NCBI RefSeq assembly: GCF_019443505.1
Contig: NZ_CP080377.1
Coordinates: 5,952,001 to 6,016,000 of the forward strand
DNA length: 64,000 nt
Direction: 5' to 3'
Source of the DNA: Janthinobacterium sp. PAMC25594
GTDB lineage: Bacteria; Pseudomonadota; Gammaproteobacteria; Burkholderiales; Burkholderiaceae_D
The number at the start of each line of letters is the position of its first letter. Within the stretch, counting starts at the first letter, position 1. The position numbers were made by a program, and so were the translations under genes. The notes under the pieces are model-generated. The model saw only the letters and a list, made by a program, of their open reading frames with translations. It did no database searches and was not told the DNA's origin. Below are positions 34,672-45,000 of this stretch, piece by piece.

Positions 34672-36051
34672 CACGTCAGCCGTCTTGGTTGCACCACTTA
34701 ATTGTTCAAGGCAAACTCTGGGTCGCAAAGGTCCTCGTCGGCAGTGAGAGCATATAAAATATCACAAAGCGCAACGAAGTCCACTTGTGCGAGGTAGGCG
34801 GTTTTTACATCAATCGGACTTCGCTTAAGACTTTGAGAATAGGATTCTTTTGTATCTCTAAGAAATTTTCGCAAAGTATCTTCATCCTGAGTTCCAACCT
34901 CCTTATCTTAAGAAGATATAAATATAAAAGTCCTATCTCTACTGTAGCAGGTTGGCAATCTACGTTTTATGAATTCAGGAGCACTTAATCTAAGCTCTTT
35001 AAAGGTAATATCGGAATATAATTTATCCCAATCCACATCGTTTTCTTTCATTTGGATGCCTCAAAATTGCCGGGTTATTCAAAAAAATCAGCATTGGTCA
35101 GTGTACGAGATTGTTGCTTTAAGCACAAACCCAAACTGCAGCAGTTCGTTGCCTTACACCTGGTTGCTCGTTTGCTTGCAAGGATGAGCCGGGACGGTGG
35201 GCGCTTTTCTTATCGGTGCAACCAAGCGTGCGCCATTGCGGCGATCTCACGCGGCGCACTGGCGGCGCGGGCGAGGAGCCGGCCGGTGAGCAGTTGAAGG
35301 AACAAGTTGGCACCGGCCAGGCGCCGGGCAGCCGGTGGCGCCCGCCGTCGACCTGGAACTGGCCATTGCGACGGCCGCGCGCGGCGCGCCGGCGGCACCC
35401 GGGTTGGGGCCGGCCGGTGATCAACTGCAGGAAGCCCAACGGTTACAAAGTGGGAAAGTTAGTTGAAAGGCACGCAATCCGTGCTAATCTGCATTTATGG
35501 AATTTGATGCGGCACGCTGATTATTATTGGGCATAGAACTCCTTGAACGGGAGTTTCTATACGGGTTCTAGGTGAGAGTGAAGCTTCAAAGGTAGCAGCT
35601 AACTTTGGATAGCTGCGATTGAAGTGGAGCGTACCGACCCAGGGAGTTAATGCAGAGCTGTTTTCCCGACATGAGGCCCTCTCCAGAATGCCAGAAATCA
35701 TATTTGTCGTAGGAGCGAAAACCACTCCAAGTATGGAGTAATGCCTCGCTACTGGACCGAAGTTGAAAAGTTTAAATGGCTTGGTGTTCTCAACTGTAAC
35801 GTGGTGGATGGAAAGCAGAATAACGACCAATGTGTTTTTTTTGCGAGGGTGATGTTTTTAGACGCGGAGCAGCCCCCGCCAGAACTTCCGCCACCCCAGC
35901 CAGCAAATTTTAGCGGAAGGCTAATAGATTATGGTCTCGTCCTTTGGTGAAAAATTACTTGAAGAAGGCGCAACCACGTAGCTGAGATCGAGAACAGGCT
36001 TTTCCTAATGTCAGGGATTACGAAAGCGTGAAACCTTTGCTAAAGGAATGT
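34672..36051. other. Gene-poor stretch of the island
   Basis: Mostly AT-rich DNA with short ORFs that I cannot support. A GC-rich patch at 35200-35440 resembles 32632-32720 and may be a chromosomal relic. A small hairpin (AACTCC...GGAGTT, near 35538-35556) lies upstream of the integrase-like gene. Confidence 0.4.
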
Positions 36052-36711
36052 ATGGCGAAAACACCGTACGTACAGGATCATGATCTACAACAGATGTTTA
36101 ATATTGCGGCGGTCAGCTATGGGCAACCGCTTCGTAACGTCGCGATGCTCCACGTTATATACGGAACCGGCATGACTCTGCAAGAGGTTGCGAAAATTCC
36201 AGTTAAAGCATACTTGAGGATTGATGGCCGGATCATGGAAGAGTCTGCGATCACGTCCGACATCGCGTTTAACGCTAACGAACGCCCCCTGTACTGGACA
36301 AATTCAAAATTGGTAGTGGCTATCGACGCATATCTTGCTTATAGAATTGAACATAGCCACATGCTCACTACGAGCAAGTCGGCATATCGCCGACTGGATC
36401 CCGACTCCCCTATTTTCCTGACTGACGAAGGAGGAATATATAAACTCACAAAACGCATAACAAAGACCGGCGCTATCAGCTATTCATGCGATTCTTTGAG
36501 TCAGCTTTTTCGTAAAATGCATGCGCAGGCCGGAATCGCTGGAGCTAGTGCAGAAAGCGGACGCAGAACTTGCGCTATTCGTCTGACCAAACAAGGCGCA
36601 AGTTTAGATCAAATTATGTCGTTATTCGGCCTACAATCGCTTCGTGCAGCGAGGGATTTAGTGGACATTGGCAAAGTGCATCTGGGTGCTATTGCTGCGC
36701 GAGTTTTTTAA
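36052..36711 (+). CDS. Integrase-like protein without catalytic residues
   Basis: A ~219-aa protein shaped like the catalytic half of a tyrosine recombinase: LHVIYGTGMTLQEVAKIPV corresponds to box I but has Thr where the catalytic Arg should be, SGRRTCAIRLTKQGASLDQIMSLFGLQS corresponds to box II, and no C-terminal Tyr is found at the expected distance. It therefore should not recombine DNA, but may bind it, perhaps as an accessory or regulator. ATG 36052 is preferred over GTG 36028. It stands alone. Confidence 0.6.
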   Translation: MAKTPYVQDHDLQQMFNIAAVSYGQPLRNVAMLHVIYGTGMTLQEVAKIPVKAYLRIDGRIMEESAITSDIAFNANERPLYWTNSKLVVAIDAYLAYRIEHSHMLTTSKSAYRRLDPDSPIFLTDEGGIYKLTKRITKTGAISYSCDSLSQLFRKMHAQAGIAGASAESGRRTCAIRLTKQGASLDQIMSLFGLQSLRAARDLVDIGKVHLGAIAARVF

Positions 36712-36870
36712 TGTGGCAAGGACTCTTAACTGTGCCAAGCGGGGCCATAGATCGTTGCACAAAGCTGTATCAATAGCGTCGTGAGCTGCAACAGGTTTCT
36801 GCAACGGGCAAGGGTATCATTCCCTTACTTAGCCGTGGCGCAGGCCTTAGCGTACTATTTTCCTATGTGC

Positions 36871-37383
36871 TTACGGTTGTTGGTCAACGAGCATACGAGA
36901 AAGTTTTTCCCGCGCGCGGGTATCTTTTTCAGGATCAGCTTCGAGGTCGCTCAAGAACCAGACTATTGCTGCAGCAAATGCGCTTCCTAACCATTCCAGG
37001 GATAAAGTCAGAACAGTCGGATCATTCGAACCGACTTGGCCATAATTGGAAGCATATAAAATTCGACGCGCATAGCCTTTTCGGAAGTCATTCGATTCCG
37101 CTACGCCAGTGTGCAATACCCCGCATCGGGCACCCCAAAGATCCGCGGCGGTCGCGCCGGAAAGGAGTTCTGGATTTTTTTCGACCATGTATTGCTGTAC
37201 CCAGGCTTTGAAGCCTTCGTTGCCGACCGTTTCCTTGTCACCTGCTACCCAGGCTAATTGGTCTATAGCAGCGAAAAGTAAAACAAGCGTGGCTTGTTTG
37301 TATCCTTTCTCGCGAAGACATGCAATTGCCTCTGACTGACGCATGCCAAAGTCCATCACAGGGTGTAGATTCGATATTCCCAT
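36871..37383 (-). CDS. Hypothetical protein with a HEPN-like RxxxxH motif
   Basis: A 170-aa helical protein. It contains QATLVLLFAAIDQLAWVAG, FKAWVQQYM and WGARCGVLHTG; the last gives R-x4-H, the signature of HEPN ribonucleases in toxins and phage-defence systems, in the usual place near the centre of a helical bundle. AGGA lies 5 bases before ATG 37383. No antitoxin partner is adjacent. Codon use is closer to the host than that of the lanthipeptide genes. The nuclease role is inference. Confidence 0.65.
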   Translation of the reverse strand: MGISNLHPVMDFGMRQSEAIACLREKGYKQATLVLLFAAIDQLAWVAGDKETVGNEGFKAWVQQYMVEKNPELLSGATAADLWGARCGVLHTGVAESNDFRKGYARRILYASNYGQVGSNDPTVLTLSLEWLGSAFAAAIVWFLSDLEADPEKDTRAREKLSRMLVDQQP

Positions 37384-37968
37384 TTTTCCTGGTCGGTGAT
37401 TTTTTCTCGGTACTACGTGGAAAAAGAAACTTTATTAGTGGGGCCTTGAATTCAAGCGCTTACCGGCCCCGCCCAGTTCGTGGGCAGGGCGTAAATCCTT
37501 GAACCGCAGCTTTTCTGAGCATCTCTTTGATACACAATTTTATTATATTCTTGAATGACAGTCTCGAACAGAAAGACGAATTGTTTTTTCGATGGTCGGA
37601 GGGATAGTGGGGCCACGGCAGCACGTCGTTGCGTATTTCGATACCTGCCACATCCGCAGGTGCGAACGGCAGCTTCCTCCCCCGTAAGCGCCGTTCAGGT
37701 TTTTCGCCCCAATGACAGCAGTGCAGCGACGGCAGACGATCGATTTCGCAAGCAGACGACAAGCTCTGTCCATGGAATGAGATTTACCGCTGTTAGCGAA
37801 GCGTTCTTCCAAAGCGGACGTCCGGGCCAATAAACTAGGTTCAGTCAAAAGGGCAGGCCGGCTCATCAAAGAGCATTCAATGCGCGATTAGCTGCGCGTC
37901 GTTCAGTTGATCCACGCTAAATGCGTACTCTTTCAAGCCCGGAATAGCTGGGCAAAACAGCGTGCTAA
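37384..37968. other. Gap without a supported gene
   Basis: A mixed-composition stretch between the HEPN-like gene and an IS element. Short ORFs on both strands show no recognisable family. It may contain degraded mobile DNA. Confidence 0.4.
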
Positions 37969-38004
37969 AGTGGATCCATCAGTCAAGACACTTTGCCGAC
38001 TAAT

Positions 38005-38970
38005 TTAAGCTGTATCTGTTTCCGCTGCTTCAGCTGCTCGGCGCTGACCCGTATTGCTCTTTTCCTGTGACTTCTTCTTGTCGTCACCAAACCTGTCGAC
38101 GATCAGGGCACCGCCGCCGATCCCGTCGCGGTAGACTTGGTCGGGCGTCTGGTAGCCCAGCGACTGGTGAGGTCGCTCGGCGTTATAGAACGCGAAGTAC
38201 TGCGCCAGGCCCACCATCAATTCCGCCATGTTGGCGTACCCCTTCAGGTACACATCCTCGTACTTCACGTTGCGCCACAGCCGCTCGACGAAGATGTTGT
38301 CCAGCGCCCGACCGCGCCCGTCCATGCTGATGGTCACGCCTTCGCGTTTGAGCACGTCGGTAATGGCCGTGCTGGTGAACTGCGAACCCTGATCGCTGTT
38401 GAACACCTCCGGCTTGCCATGGTGGCGCAAGGCGTCCTCCAGGCAGTCCACGCAGAACGACGCGTCCATTCTGTTGCTGAGGCGCCAGGACAGCACCTTG
38501 CGGCTATACCAGTCAATAATGGCCACCAGATACGCGAAGCCCCGCGCCAACCGGATGTAGGTGATATCGGTCGACCACACCTGGTTAGGGCGCGTCACCG
38601 GCACGCCGCGCAACAGGTACGGATAGACCTTGTGCCGGGGATGCGCACAGCTCGTGTTCGGCCCCGGCGCCATGCCCGCCAACCCCATGCCGCGCATCAG
38701 GCGCTGCACGCGCTTGCGGTTGACCACATGGCCCGCCGCGCGCAGGAACACGACCATGCGCCTGCTGCCATAAAAAGGCCGGCTCGTGTATTGCTCGTCA
38801 ATCAGCGCGCTCAGCTTCAGGTCGCTCTCGTCCTCGCATGCCTGCCGGGATGCCGCATCGATCCGGCGGTACACGGTCGCGCGTGGCACGCTTGCCAGCT
38901 CGCATTGACGCGTCAGCGGCAGCTTCTCGTGCCCGGCTTCGATCCAGCCCAAGCGCGCCTCCTGGCTCAC
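38005..38970 (-). CDS. IS3-family transposase OrfB (DDE integrase)
   Basis: The 321-aa catalytic subunit. It has an N-terminal HTH_21 region and an rve-type DDE core: the first Asp in VWSTDITYIRL, the second in VFNSDQGSQFTS and the Glu in DNIFVERLWRNVKYE. GTG 38970 overlaps orfA by 4 bases. A run of eight A on the minus strand (38980-38987) lies at the end of orfA and would allow the -1 frameshift that makes the fused OrfAB transposase. Confidence 0.92.
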   Translation of the reverse strand: MSQEARLGWIEAGHEKLPLTRQCELASVPRATVYRRIDAASRQACEDESDLKLSALIDEQYTSRPFYGSRRMVVFLRAAGHVVNRKRVQRLMRGMGLAGMAPGPNTSCAHPRHKVYPYLLRGVPVTRPNQVWSTDITYIRLARGFAYLVAIIDWYSRKVLSWRLSNRMDASFCVDCLEDALRHHGKPEVFNSDQGSQFTSTAITDVLKREGVTISMDGRGRALDNIFVERLWRNVKYEDVYLKGYANMAELMVGLAQYFAFYNAERPHQSLGYQTPDQVYRDGIGGGALIVDRFGDDKKKSQEKSNTGQRRAAEAAETDTA

Positions 38971-39275
38971 GGCCCCAGCTTTTTTTTAAGCCAGTCCACT
39001 TCCATCTTCAGCCGACCGATCTCGCCGTACAGCTTGTCCTCGGGGCTGCTTTCATCGATCGGCTTGGGGCCGCGCTTGGTGTCGAACAGCGCGTCGGCGT
39101 TCTCCAGGATTTCCTTTTTCCACTGCCCCACCAGCACCGGATGCACGTCGAACTCTTGCGCGATCTCCGTCACCGTCTTGACGCCGCGAACGGCCTCCAG
39201 ACCGACCTTGGCCTTGAACTCGGCCGTGTGTACCCGGCGTTTTTTACCTTCACTCATTTGCTGCCATCCTTTCAC
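38967..39275 (-). CDS. IS3-family transposase OrfA (helix-turn-helix)
   Basis: The 102-aa DNA-binding subunit: HTAEFKAKVGLEAVRGVKTV and IAQEFDVHPVLVGQWKKEIL form the HTH_8-type domain, and RLKMEVDWLKKKL the leucine-zipper end where the frameshift into orfB occurs. Confidence 0.92.
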   Translation of the reverse strand: MKGWQQMSEGKKRRVHTAEFKAKVGLEAVRGVKTVTEIAQEFDVHPVLVGQWKKEILENADALFDTKRGPKPIDESSPEDKLYGEIGRLKMEVDWLKKKLGP

Positions 39276-39316
39276 GGACCACAGCTTAAACCATCGTCTC
39301 AGATTCGGGATCCACT

Positions 39317-39659
39317 ATACGGCCCTGCTCGACAATCACACACGCTGCGCGCTCGATTGCGCATTTCAGATGTTGCTGGTGCTAAATTGCGGGCTTCGTT
39401 ACCCCGCGACTATGTCCCTAGTCGGGAAATCGGTCCCGTTAAAACAGAGATATTTTTGAGCGAGATGGTTCTCTGATTGAACAAAATCTGTGTGTAAAGA
39501 GCACGCGTCAATAAACTTGATGTATCGACTGTAGCGTCACGCTAGCTGTTTTTGGAGCAGTGGATCTGTGACCAACAATGACTGGCGCTAGCAGAGGCGA
39601 AATTTACTTAGCAAGCGCCATATTAGTCATTAGATCAACTTAGAAATTGACGAAAATTA
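39317..39659. other. Gap between IS element and lanthipeptide cluster
   Basis: Composition falls from GC-rich (to about 39440) to AT-rich. I see no supported gene; a short hairpin (TAGCG/CGCTA, ~39531-39543) is too weak to call as a terminator for the precursor gene at 39660. Confidence 0.4.
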
Positions 39660-39896
39660 TCAGTCACCCGTATTGGGACAACATTTTCTTGAATCCGTGA
39701 CAATACATCCCGCCATTGATGGGCTTGGGCACTGCTCACTTGCACAGACGCATTCGCTCGCTTGAGTCTTTTTTGGATCTTTAACTGGCGGTTCGACCGG
39801 ATCCTCGTCACCATCCTCGCTCGCACCACCAACCATGGTCAGTTCACTCATCGACAACGTACGGAGTGTGCGCTTATTTAACTCAATTTTGTACAT
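39660..39896 (-). CDS. Lanthipeptide precursor peptide 1
   Basis: A 78-aa precursor starting at ATG 39896 (a longer in-frame ORF has no leader-like extension). The leader IELNKRTLRTLSMSELTM-VGG matches precursor 2 almost exactly and ends in GG, the cutting site of C39 peptidases. After GG comes an acidic Pro-rich spacer (ASEDGDEDPVEPP), then a core with six Cys and several Ser/Thr (SECVCASEQC, SMAGC, RKCCPNTGD). Ser/Thr dehydrated by LanB and joined to Cys by LanC would give several rings. It is transcribed away from precursor 2, alone on the minus strand. Confidence 0.88.
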   Translation of the reverse strand: MYKIELNKRTLRTLSMSELTMVGGASEDGDEDPVEPPVKDPKKTQASECVCASEQCPSPSMAGCIVTDSRKCCPNTGD

Positions 39897-40523
39897 TTTA
39901 GCCTTATAAAATTTTGTTTTTTTCAAAAACTTCAAATTAAATAATAAAAAGTCATCATGTGAAATTTTTTGTGGCCAGAACTTGAAAGCTATCTGTTCCA
40001 AAAATTACTAACACCGGACGCTACAATATCATAAAAATAACAAAATGCAAAAAATCAGTAATTATATATTTGAAAAGATTGTCTATTAACAAACTTTGCT
40101 TCTGATGATAAGGGTAGCCTAGAAAAATCTGCACTACACAAAGGCTGAAGTATTTTCCTGAAAGTAAGCAAAGTGATATACAAAATTTATAATTGTTGTT
40201 ATAGTATGTATCCAGTGACGAAATTTCGATAAATTTTCAACAGTAAATCAAAAAATTGAGATGCAGTAAGAATTACTGATTTTCGTCATCTGACTGAGTA
40301 GGCACAACCGCCAAAAATTCTTAGTCATTCCCATAGCTATGCCAAAATTCATTTGAAGACTCTGTTAATAGAGACCAATTAACCATATTATTTTATTTAC
40401 ATTTTTAAGAAAAATGTATACCATCCGCATTCCGTTAATTTAAAGCGGAAAATGGGGTCAAGTATCGATTTAAAATAGAAAATCGGTATTGACTTTTTGA
40501 AAAATGTGATATGGGAATGAAAA
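39897..40523. promoter_or_regulatory. Divergent control region of the lanthipeptide cluster
   Basis: A very AT-rich 627-base gap between the two divergent precursor genes. It must hold both promoters. It contains an inverted repeat TCCG...CGGA around AATTTAAAG (~40433-40449) close to precursor 2. I cannot assign -35/-10 boxes safely. No gene is seen. AT-rich DNA here is a likely target of the island's H-NS homologue. Confidence 0.5.
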
Positions 40524-40778
40524 ATGGAAAAAATTGAATTGAACAAACGGACGCTCCGTACATTGTCAATGAGTGAGCTGACAATGATCGGCGGGGCGAG
40601 CGAAGACGGTGACGAGGAACCTGCGCAACCGATTGACAATGGTGATCAGAATGCAGCCACCAAGACCAAGCCTGCTCCTCCGTATACAACTAATTGTCCA
40701 ACTTCGAAATGCCCGTTAGCATCGGAAATCTGTCCGCCTACGAACGATCGTAAATGTTGCCCTAACACCGGTTCATAA
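40524..40778 (+). CDS. Lanthipeptide precursor peptide 2
   Basis: An 84-aa precursor. The leader IELNKRTLRTLSMSELTM-IGG differs from precursor 1 by one conservative change, then ASEDGDEEPAQP and a core with five Cys (TTNCPTSKC, ASEIC, RKCCPNTGS) and many Thr/Ser. The last eight residues before the end, RKCCPNTG, are the same in both peptides, so that ring is probably essential, while the middle varies. The two differing cores suggest a two-component product. Followed by a strong hairpin, then lanC. Confidence 0.9.
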   Translation: MEKIELNKRTLRTLSMSELTMIGGASEDGDEEPAQPIDNGDQNAATKTKPAPPYTTNCPTSKCPLASEICPPTNDRKCCPNTGS

Positions 40779-40790
40779 CAGACTGGATGG

Positions 40791-40830
40791 TACTGCCGGA
40801 TCGGTAAAATTCCAATCCGGCAGTATTTTT
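40791..40830 (+). terminator. Hairpin terminator/attenuator between precursor 2 and lanC
   Basis: A perfect 11-bp stem (TACTGCCGGAT with ATCCGGCAGTA) with a 13-base loop is followed by five T. It lies between the precursor gene and the modification genes on the same strand. A partial terminator here is known in lantibiotic operons, where it keeps precursor mRNA in excess; that role is inferred. Confidence 0.85.
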
Positions 40831-40879
40831 AATAATGCAGATGAGTAAGCAAAAATATATTTTGGAAAAATTGAAGTAA

Positions 40880-42025
40880 ATGAAGATCGACCATTACCTG
40901 TTAGAAAAAAAGTGCTTTATCGAACTACTGTCAAGACCAAAAAATGTGTGTTTAGCTGACGGTGTTGCTGGAGCTCTCTTACTTGAGTCACAACTTTATT
41001 CTCAAGCTCCCTCTAAGGAGCGACGTGAAAATATTGTTAAAGTAATTAATATTCTAATTCATTCCATTCAATTCGAACCATTGGAGATCGGTCTCTGGAT
41101 AGGTCTTACGGGGATTCTGTATTCAATCGAGTTTACAAGATCGATCTGCCCGGAATTAGTGTCCCCAGAAGTTCAAACATTTGTTTCGGAAATGGACGAA
41201 CATTTAATAAATTACTTAGACAGCAGGAAAAACGATCTAAATTTTGATCTAATTAGTGGAACAGTAGGCATCGGCGCATATGCATTGATGCGTACGGACA
41301 TAATTGCAGCTCGACGAATTTACAGTTCTGTAGAAAGATCTCTAATTACTTCCTCCGAACATGTGGGAAATGGACGTATCTGGCGTTCAAACATGCCTCG
41401 ATCATCGTTGGCTTTCACTCCCGGTATTACACGGATAGATTTAGGGTTAGCTCATGGGCTTCCTGGTGTAGTTTTATTGATGGCCGGCGCTGTAAAGCAC
41501 ACTCTAGCGACAGAAATTACACAGAATGTTTTGCAAGAAGCAGTCGTCGCCTTGATTGGATATCAAGCCGAACAGAAAAATGGCTCCAAATACCCCTACT
41601 TCGATCCTCAACACGAATGGGCTGGAAGTAGACTAGGGTGGTGTTACGGTGATCTGGGAGTAGGTTTTGCTATCGCATCTGCCGGATCGGCCACTTCCAA
41701 TCAGTCGTGGATAAATTTTGGAAAAGAATTGGTGGAGCAAAGAATATCACAACCCACTTCAACTTTCCTTATCAGTGACAATTCTCTGTGTCATGGACGA
41801 TCAGGAGTACTGCATATATTGAAAAAGCTTAAGCAATATTTTTCTATAGAAGATTATACTTTCGTAGCAGAATGGATTGCACATGATACCGAAAAAGATA
41901 GTGTTAATGATAGTTTGGCCTCATATGGTTTATTAGAGGGAATGACGGGCGTTCTAATAAGTCTCTATGACAACTCAAGTCAAGAGCGGCAACATTGGGA
42001 TACCTGCTTGTGCTTAGGATTTTAA
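40880..42025 (+). CDS. lanC: Lanthionine synthetase LanC
   Basis: The 381-aa cyclase that adds Cys thiols to dehydrated residues. All zinc ligands are visible: Cys255 in GWCYGD and Cys304-His305 in LCHGRSG. The GxxG-type repeats of the alpha/alpha toroid are present (GLWIGLTGILYS, GTVGIGAYAL, GLAHGLPGVVLL, SLASYGLLEGMTGVLIS). The gene is very AT-rich compared with the chromosome. It starts 50 bases after the hairpin and is followed 43 bases on by lanB. Confidence 0.93.
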   Translation: MKIDHYLLEKKCFIELLSRPKNVCLADGVAGALLLESQLYSQAPSKERRENIVKVINILIHSIQFEPLEIGLWIGLTGILYSIEFTRSICPELVSPEVQTFVSEMDEHLINYLDSRKNDLNFDLISGTVGIGAYALMRTDIIAARRIYSSVERSLITSSEHVGNGRIWRSNMPRSSLAFTPGITRIDLGLAHGLPGVVLLMAGAVKHTLATEITQNVLQEAVVALIGYQAEQKNGSKYPYFDPQHEWAGSRLGWCYGDLGVGFAIASAGSATSNQSWINFGKELVEQRISQPTSTFLISDNSLCHGRSGVLHILKKLKQYFSIEDYTFVAEWIAHDTEKDSVNDSLASYGLLEGMTGVLISLYDNSSQERQHWDTCLCLGF

Positions 42026-42068
42026 TTAATACAAAAATACACAATATATAAAATAACCACCAATTCCG

Positions 42069-45000
42069 ATGACAAAATCCGCCAAGTTTTCAAACGACAA
42101 ATTTTTTATATTGCGCTCACCATTCTTGCCAGAAAATACATGGAAAGAGTACAAAGATCATGCGCATTCACTTGAAATTTCGACACCGCTCGACCAATGG
42201 GACGCACGCGCACAGTCGGCGAAAAAACAATTCGCGCATGGTGTCGTGGCTGAAGCGATATTTATTGCAAGCCAAAACTTATACCACCGATTGAGTGAGT
42301 CGACTTGGGAAACAAAAACCGAATCGGGCCGGAAGTTGCTGCTAGCATTTGAACGCTATCTTAACAGGATGTGCTTCCGATCAACTCCATTTGGATTATT
42401 TTCATCAGTGTCACACGGTACTGTCAAAAATACAGAAGAGAAAAGAATATACTCGACGTTTTCTGGAGACTCAACTGGGACGAAAAAAGTACGAATTGAT
42501 GTGGCCTACCTACAAGAACTTCGAAACTATATTTTATTGAAGTTCGGTGAAAAATTCAAATATAGCGCAAACCGCTCAATATGGTATCAGGGAAATAATA
42601 TAAAATTTACGGAATGGATGGACGCGTCTGGCAGTGGCAGAAATTATTCATCGGCAGAGATCGATTATCATCCGATAATAGAGAGCATTATTATTTATTG
42701 CACAAATGAAAAATTTTATGCGAAAGAAATAGCAATTGAAATATCAAAAAATTACAATAGTTATTCGAGCCAAGTGATAGATGCACTAATTAAAGATTTG
42801 ATTGCATCGCAGCTGCTATTACCCGCACTGTCAATTGATCTTTTTTCTCCCAATCCGACAATCCCGTTTTCTGAACACTTATTGAAAATTTCAGAATGTC
42901 GGGAAATTGGAGAAAAATTAATGGAGATAGATCAAGAGATTGCCACTATCTCTTGTGGCGGACTAGAGGCTATTAATATTTATAAAAATATTAATAAAAA
43001 ATTATCAGGGATATTTCCGGTAAAAAAAAATACACCATTGCTTCGAATTGATTGTTTTCGTACTAAACCTGAGTTTTCCCTTAGTGAAGATTATTGCAAA
43101 AAATTGACGGCTGATCTTGAAGAATTGATGATTCGGTTTGCAGAAAAAGATCTTTCATTAAACTCAATTGAACAGACGTTCAAAGAAAAATACGGCAGTA
43201 GCGCAGTTCCTATTTCCGAGATGCTCGATGACTCCGACTTTATCAGTAAATTGGGGAACGTATTTGTTCCTGATTCAATTGGAAAATTTGGCATTAATAG
43301 TAGCGAAAATGCGCAGAACTACTCAAGAAATTATGGTCTGCGTCAGTTTGACCAATTTCTCGTCGAGAGATTGCTGGCAGCACAATCATCTTCTAATAAT
43401 GCAGTGATCAATATCACAAAGGAAGACGTTCTTAAATGGCCAAAACGTGGAAGCAATTTTTGTGAAAACATATTCACCATTATGACCGTATTACCGAAAA
43501 CGGGAGGTGATCTGATTGACACTAAAACATGGTTACAAGGAATTTCTAATTCGGATGTCGGAACATGGGGCGGCAGATTTTGCTACGGCAACGCCGATTT
43601 AGAGAGTTCATTAAGAAATTCAAAATTCAAAGACGATACAAGTTCCGATGCGCCTATTCACGCTGAAATATGTTATATGCCATCTGGAACCATCGGAAAT
43701 GTTCTGAACCGACCGCTCATTTATCCTTATCGAATAAATTTAATAGAGGGAGACATTCAGGACATCAATTTCGAAATAGCGCTTTCAGATCTGTTGATAA
43801 AATTCAACAATGGGGAGATGCAACTTTGGTCGAAAAAAATTGATAAAAGAGTCATACCACATATGACCTCTGCACACAGCCAGGATCACTCGGGAAATAT
43901 TGCGGCGTATTCATTTCTCCGTAGTTTAGAGTCATACTCAAAATATGTCGTATATTTTGGTTGGAGTAATTTTTTTTCCCAGTACTCTTATTTGCCGAGA
44001 ATCGAATATGAAAATATAATACTTGCACCAGCGAGATGGTTAGTTGGGCCAAATGATATCAAGATAAAGAAAACGTCAACCGAGGATGAAAATAAGAAGA
44101 AATTTCGTTCATATTTAGAAGAAATAAAGATAGCAAATAGCGTAGAATTGAAAGAGTTTGATAATACGCTTATTCTAAATTATAAAGATGAGATCGATTT
44201 CGAGCAGATTTATAAAAGCTATAAAAAATTCAGAAAACTAATTTTAAGAGAAGTTGTTGTGCAGGATGAATCAAATTTGGTTCGTCATGAAGTGTTGCTT
44301 CCGATAAAAACACAGACCCTCCTGAAGGATGTCACTGCCGTCGATAATATGGCAGCTAAAAACCGTGTTCAAGCGGACGCAGAAAAAGCGAGAGATTTAG
44401 TACACGCGCCGATGAGTGAGGTAGTTTATGTAAAAATTTACATGAAAGAAAGCAGCATAGATAAGTTCCTGAGCGAAGAATGTGCCGAAATTATCAGTAG
44501 CTGTCGACAACATAAATTAGCAGACGACTGGTTCTTTATTCGTTATGCAGATCCTAAGCCACATATTAGATTAAGAATATTTACAAATACGGTAGGTTCA
44601 ATTTCCAAGATAGTCGAAGCGATTATTGTTAAGCTAGATCAGCTGAACGATCAAAATATGATAGAAAGCTATTGTTTTTCACTGTACGAACGAGAGATCG
44701 CTCGTTATGGCGGAGCTAAATTAATTTCTTTTAGTGAAAAATTATTTAGTTTAGATAGTGATATTGCTATAAATATTATTTCAAAGTCAGATATTTTTCG
44801 CAATCGTCTTGTTGCAGCTGCTTGGTCATGCACATCTTTTTTAAACGATCTTGGTTGTAATCCTGAGGCAGCGTATGCAATTGTAAAAAATAAAGCTGAA
44901 TCTTATCGTTCCGAATTTAGAATCACAAGATGGCAACGAGAATTGATGGGTAAAGACTTCAGAGAAAACTATCGAGAAACTATTTCGACTATCGAGGACG

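Larger units (their letters stand above)
37969..39316 (-). mobile_element. IS3-family insertion sequence, intact
   Basis: The ~1.35-kb element carries orfA and orfB on the minus strand and ends in AGTGGATCC inverted repeats (37969-37977 and 39308-39316); a second conserved TTTAAGCTGT stretch lies inside both ends. No target duplication is evident. It appears complete and possibly active. Confidence 0.8.

Noticed and set aside
34785..35297. Small ORFs in the gap after the H-NS-like gene
   Set aside because: No ribosome site, no recognisable domain and composition typical of non-coding AT-rich DNA.
39531..39543. TAGCG/CGCTA hairpin as a terminator for precursor 1
   Set aside because: The stem is only 5 bp, and its T-run follows on the wrong strand for the minus-strand gene.
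40489..40513. TTGACT plus a downstream AT-rich hexamer as the promoter of precursor 2
   Set aside because: No acceptable -10 box lies 16-18 bases downstream, and the site is too near the start codon.
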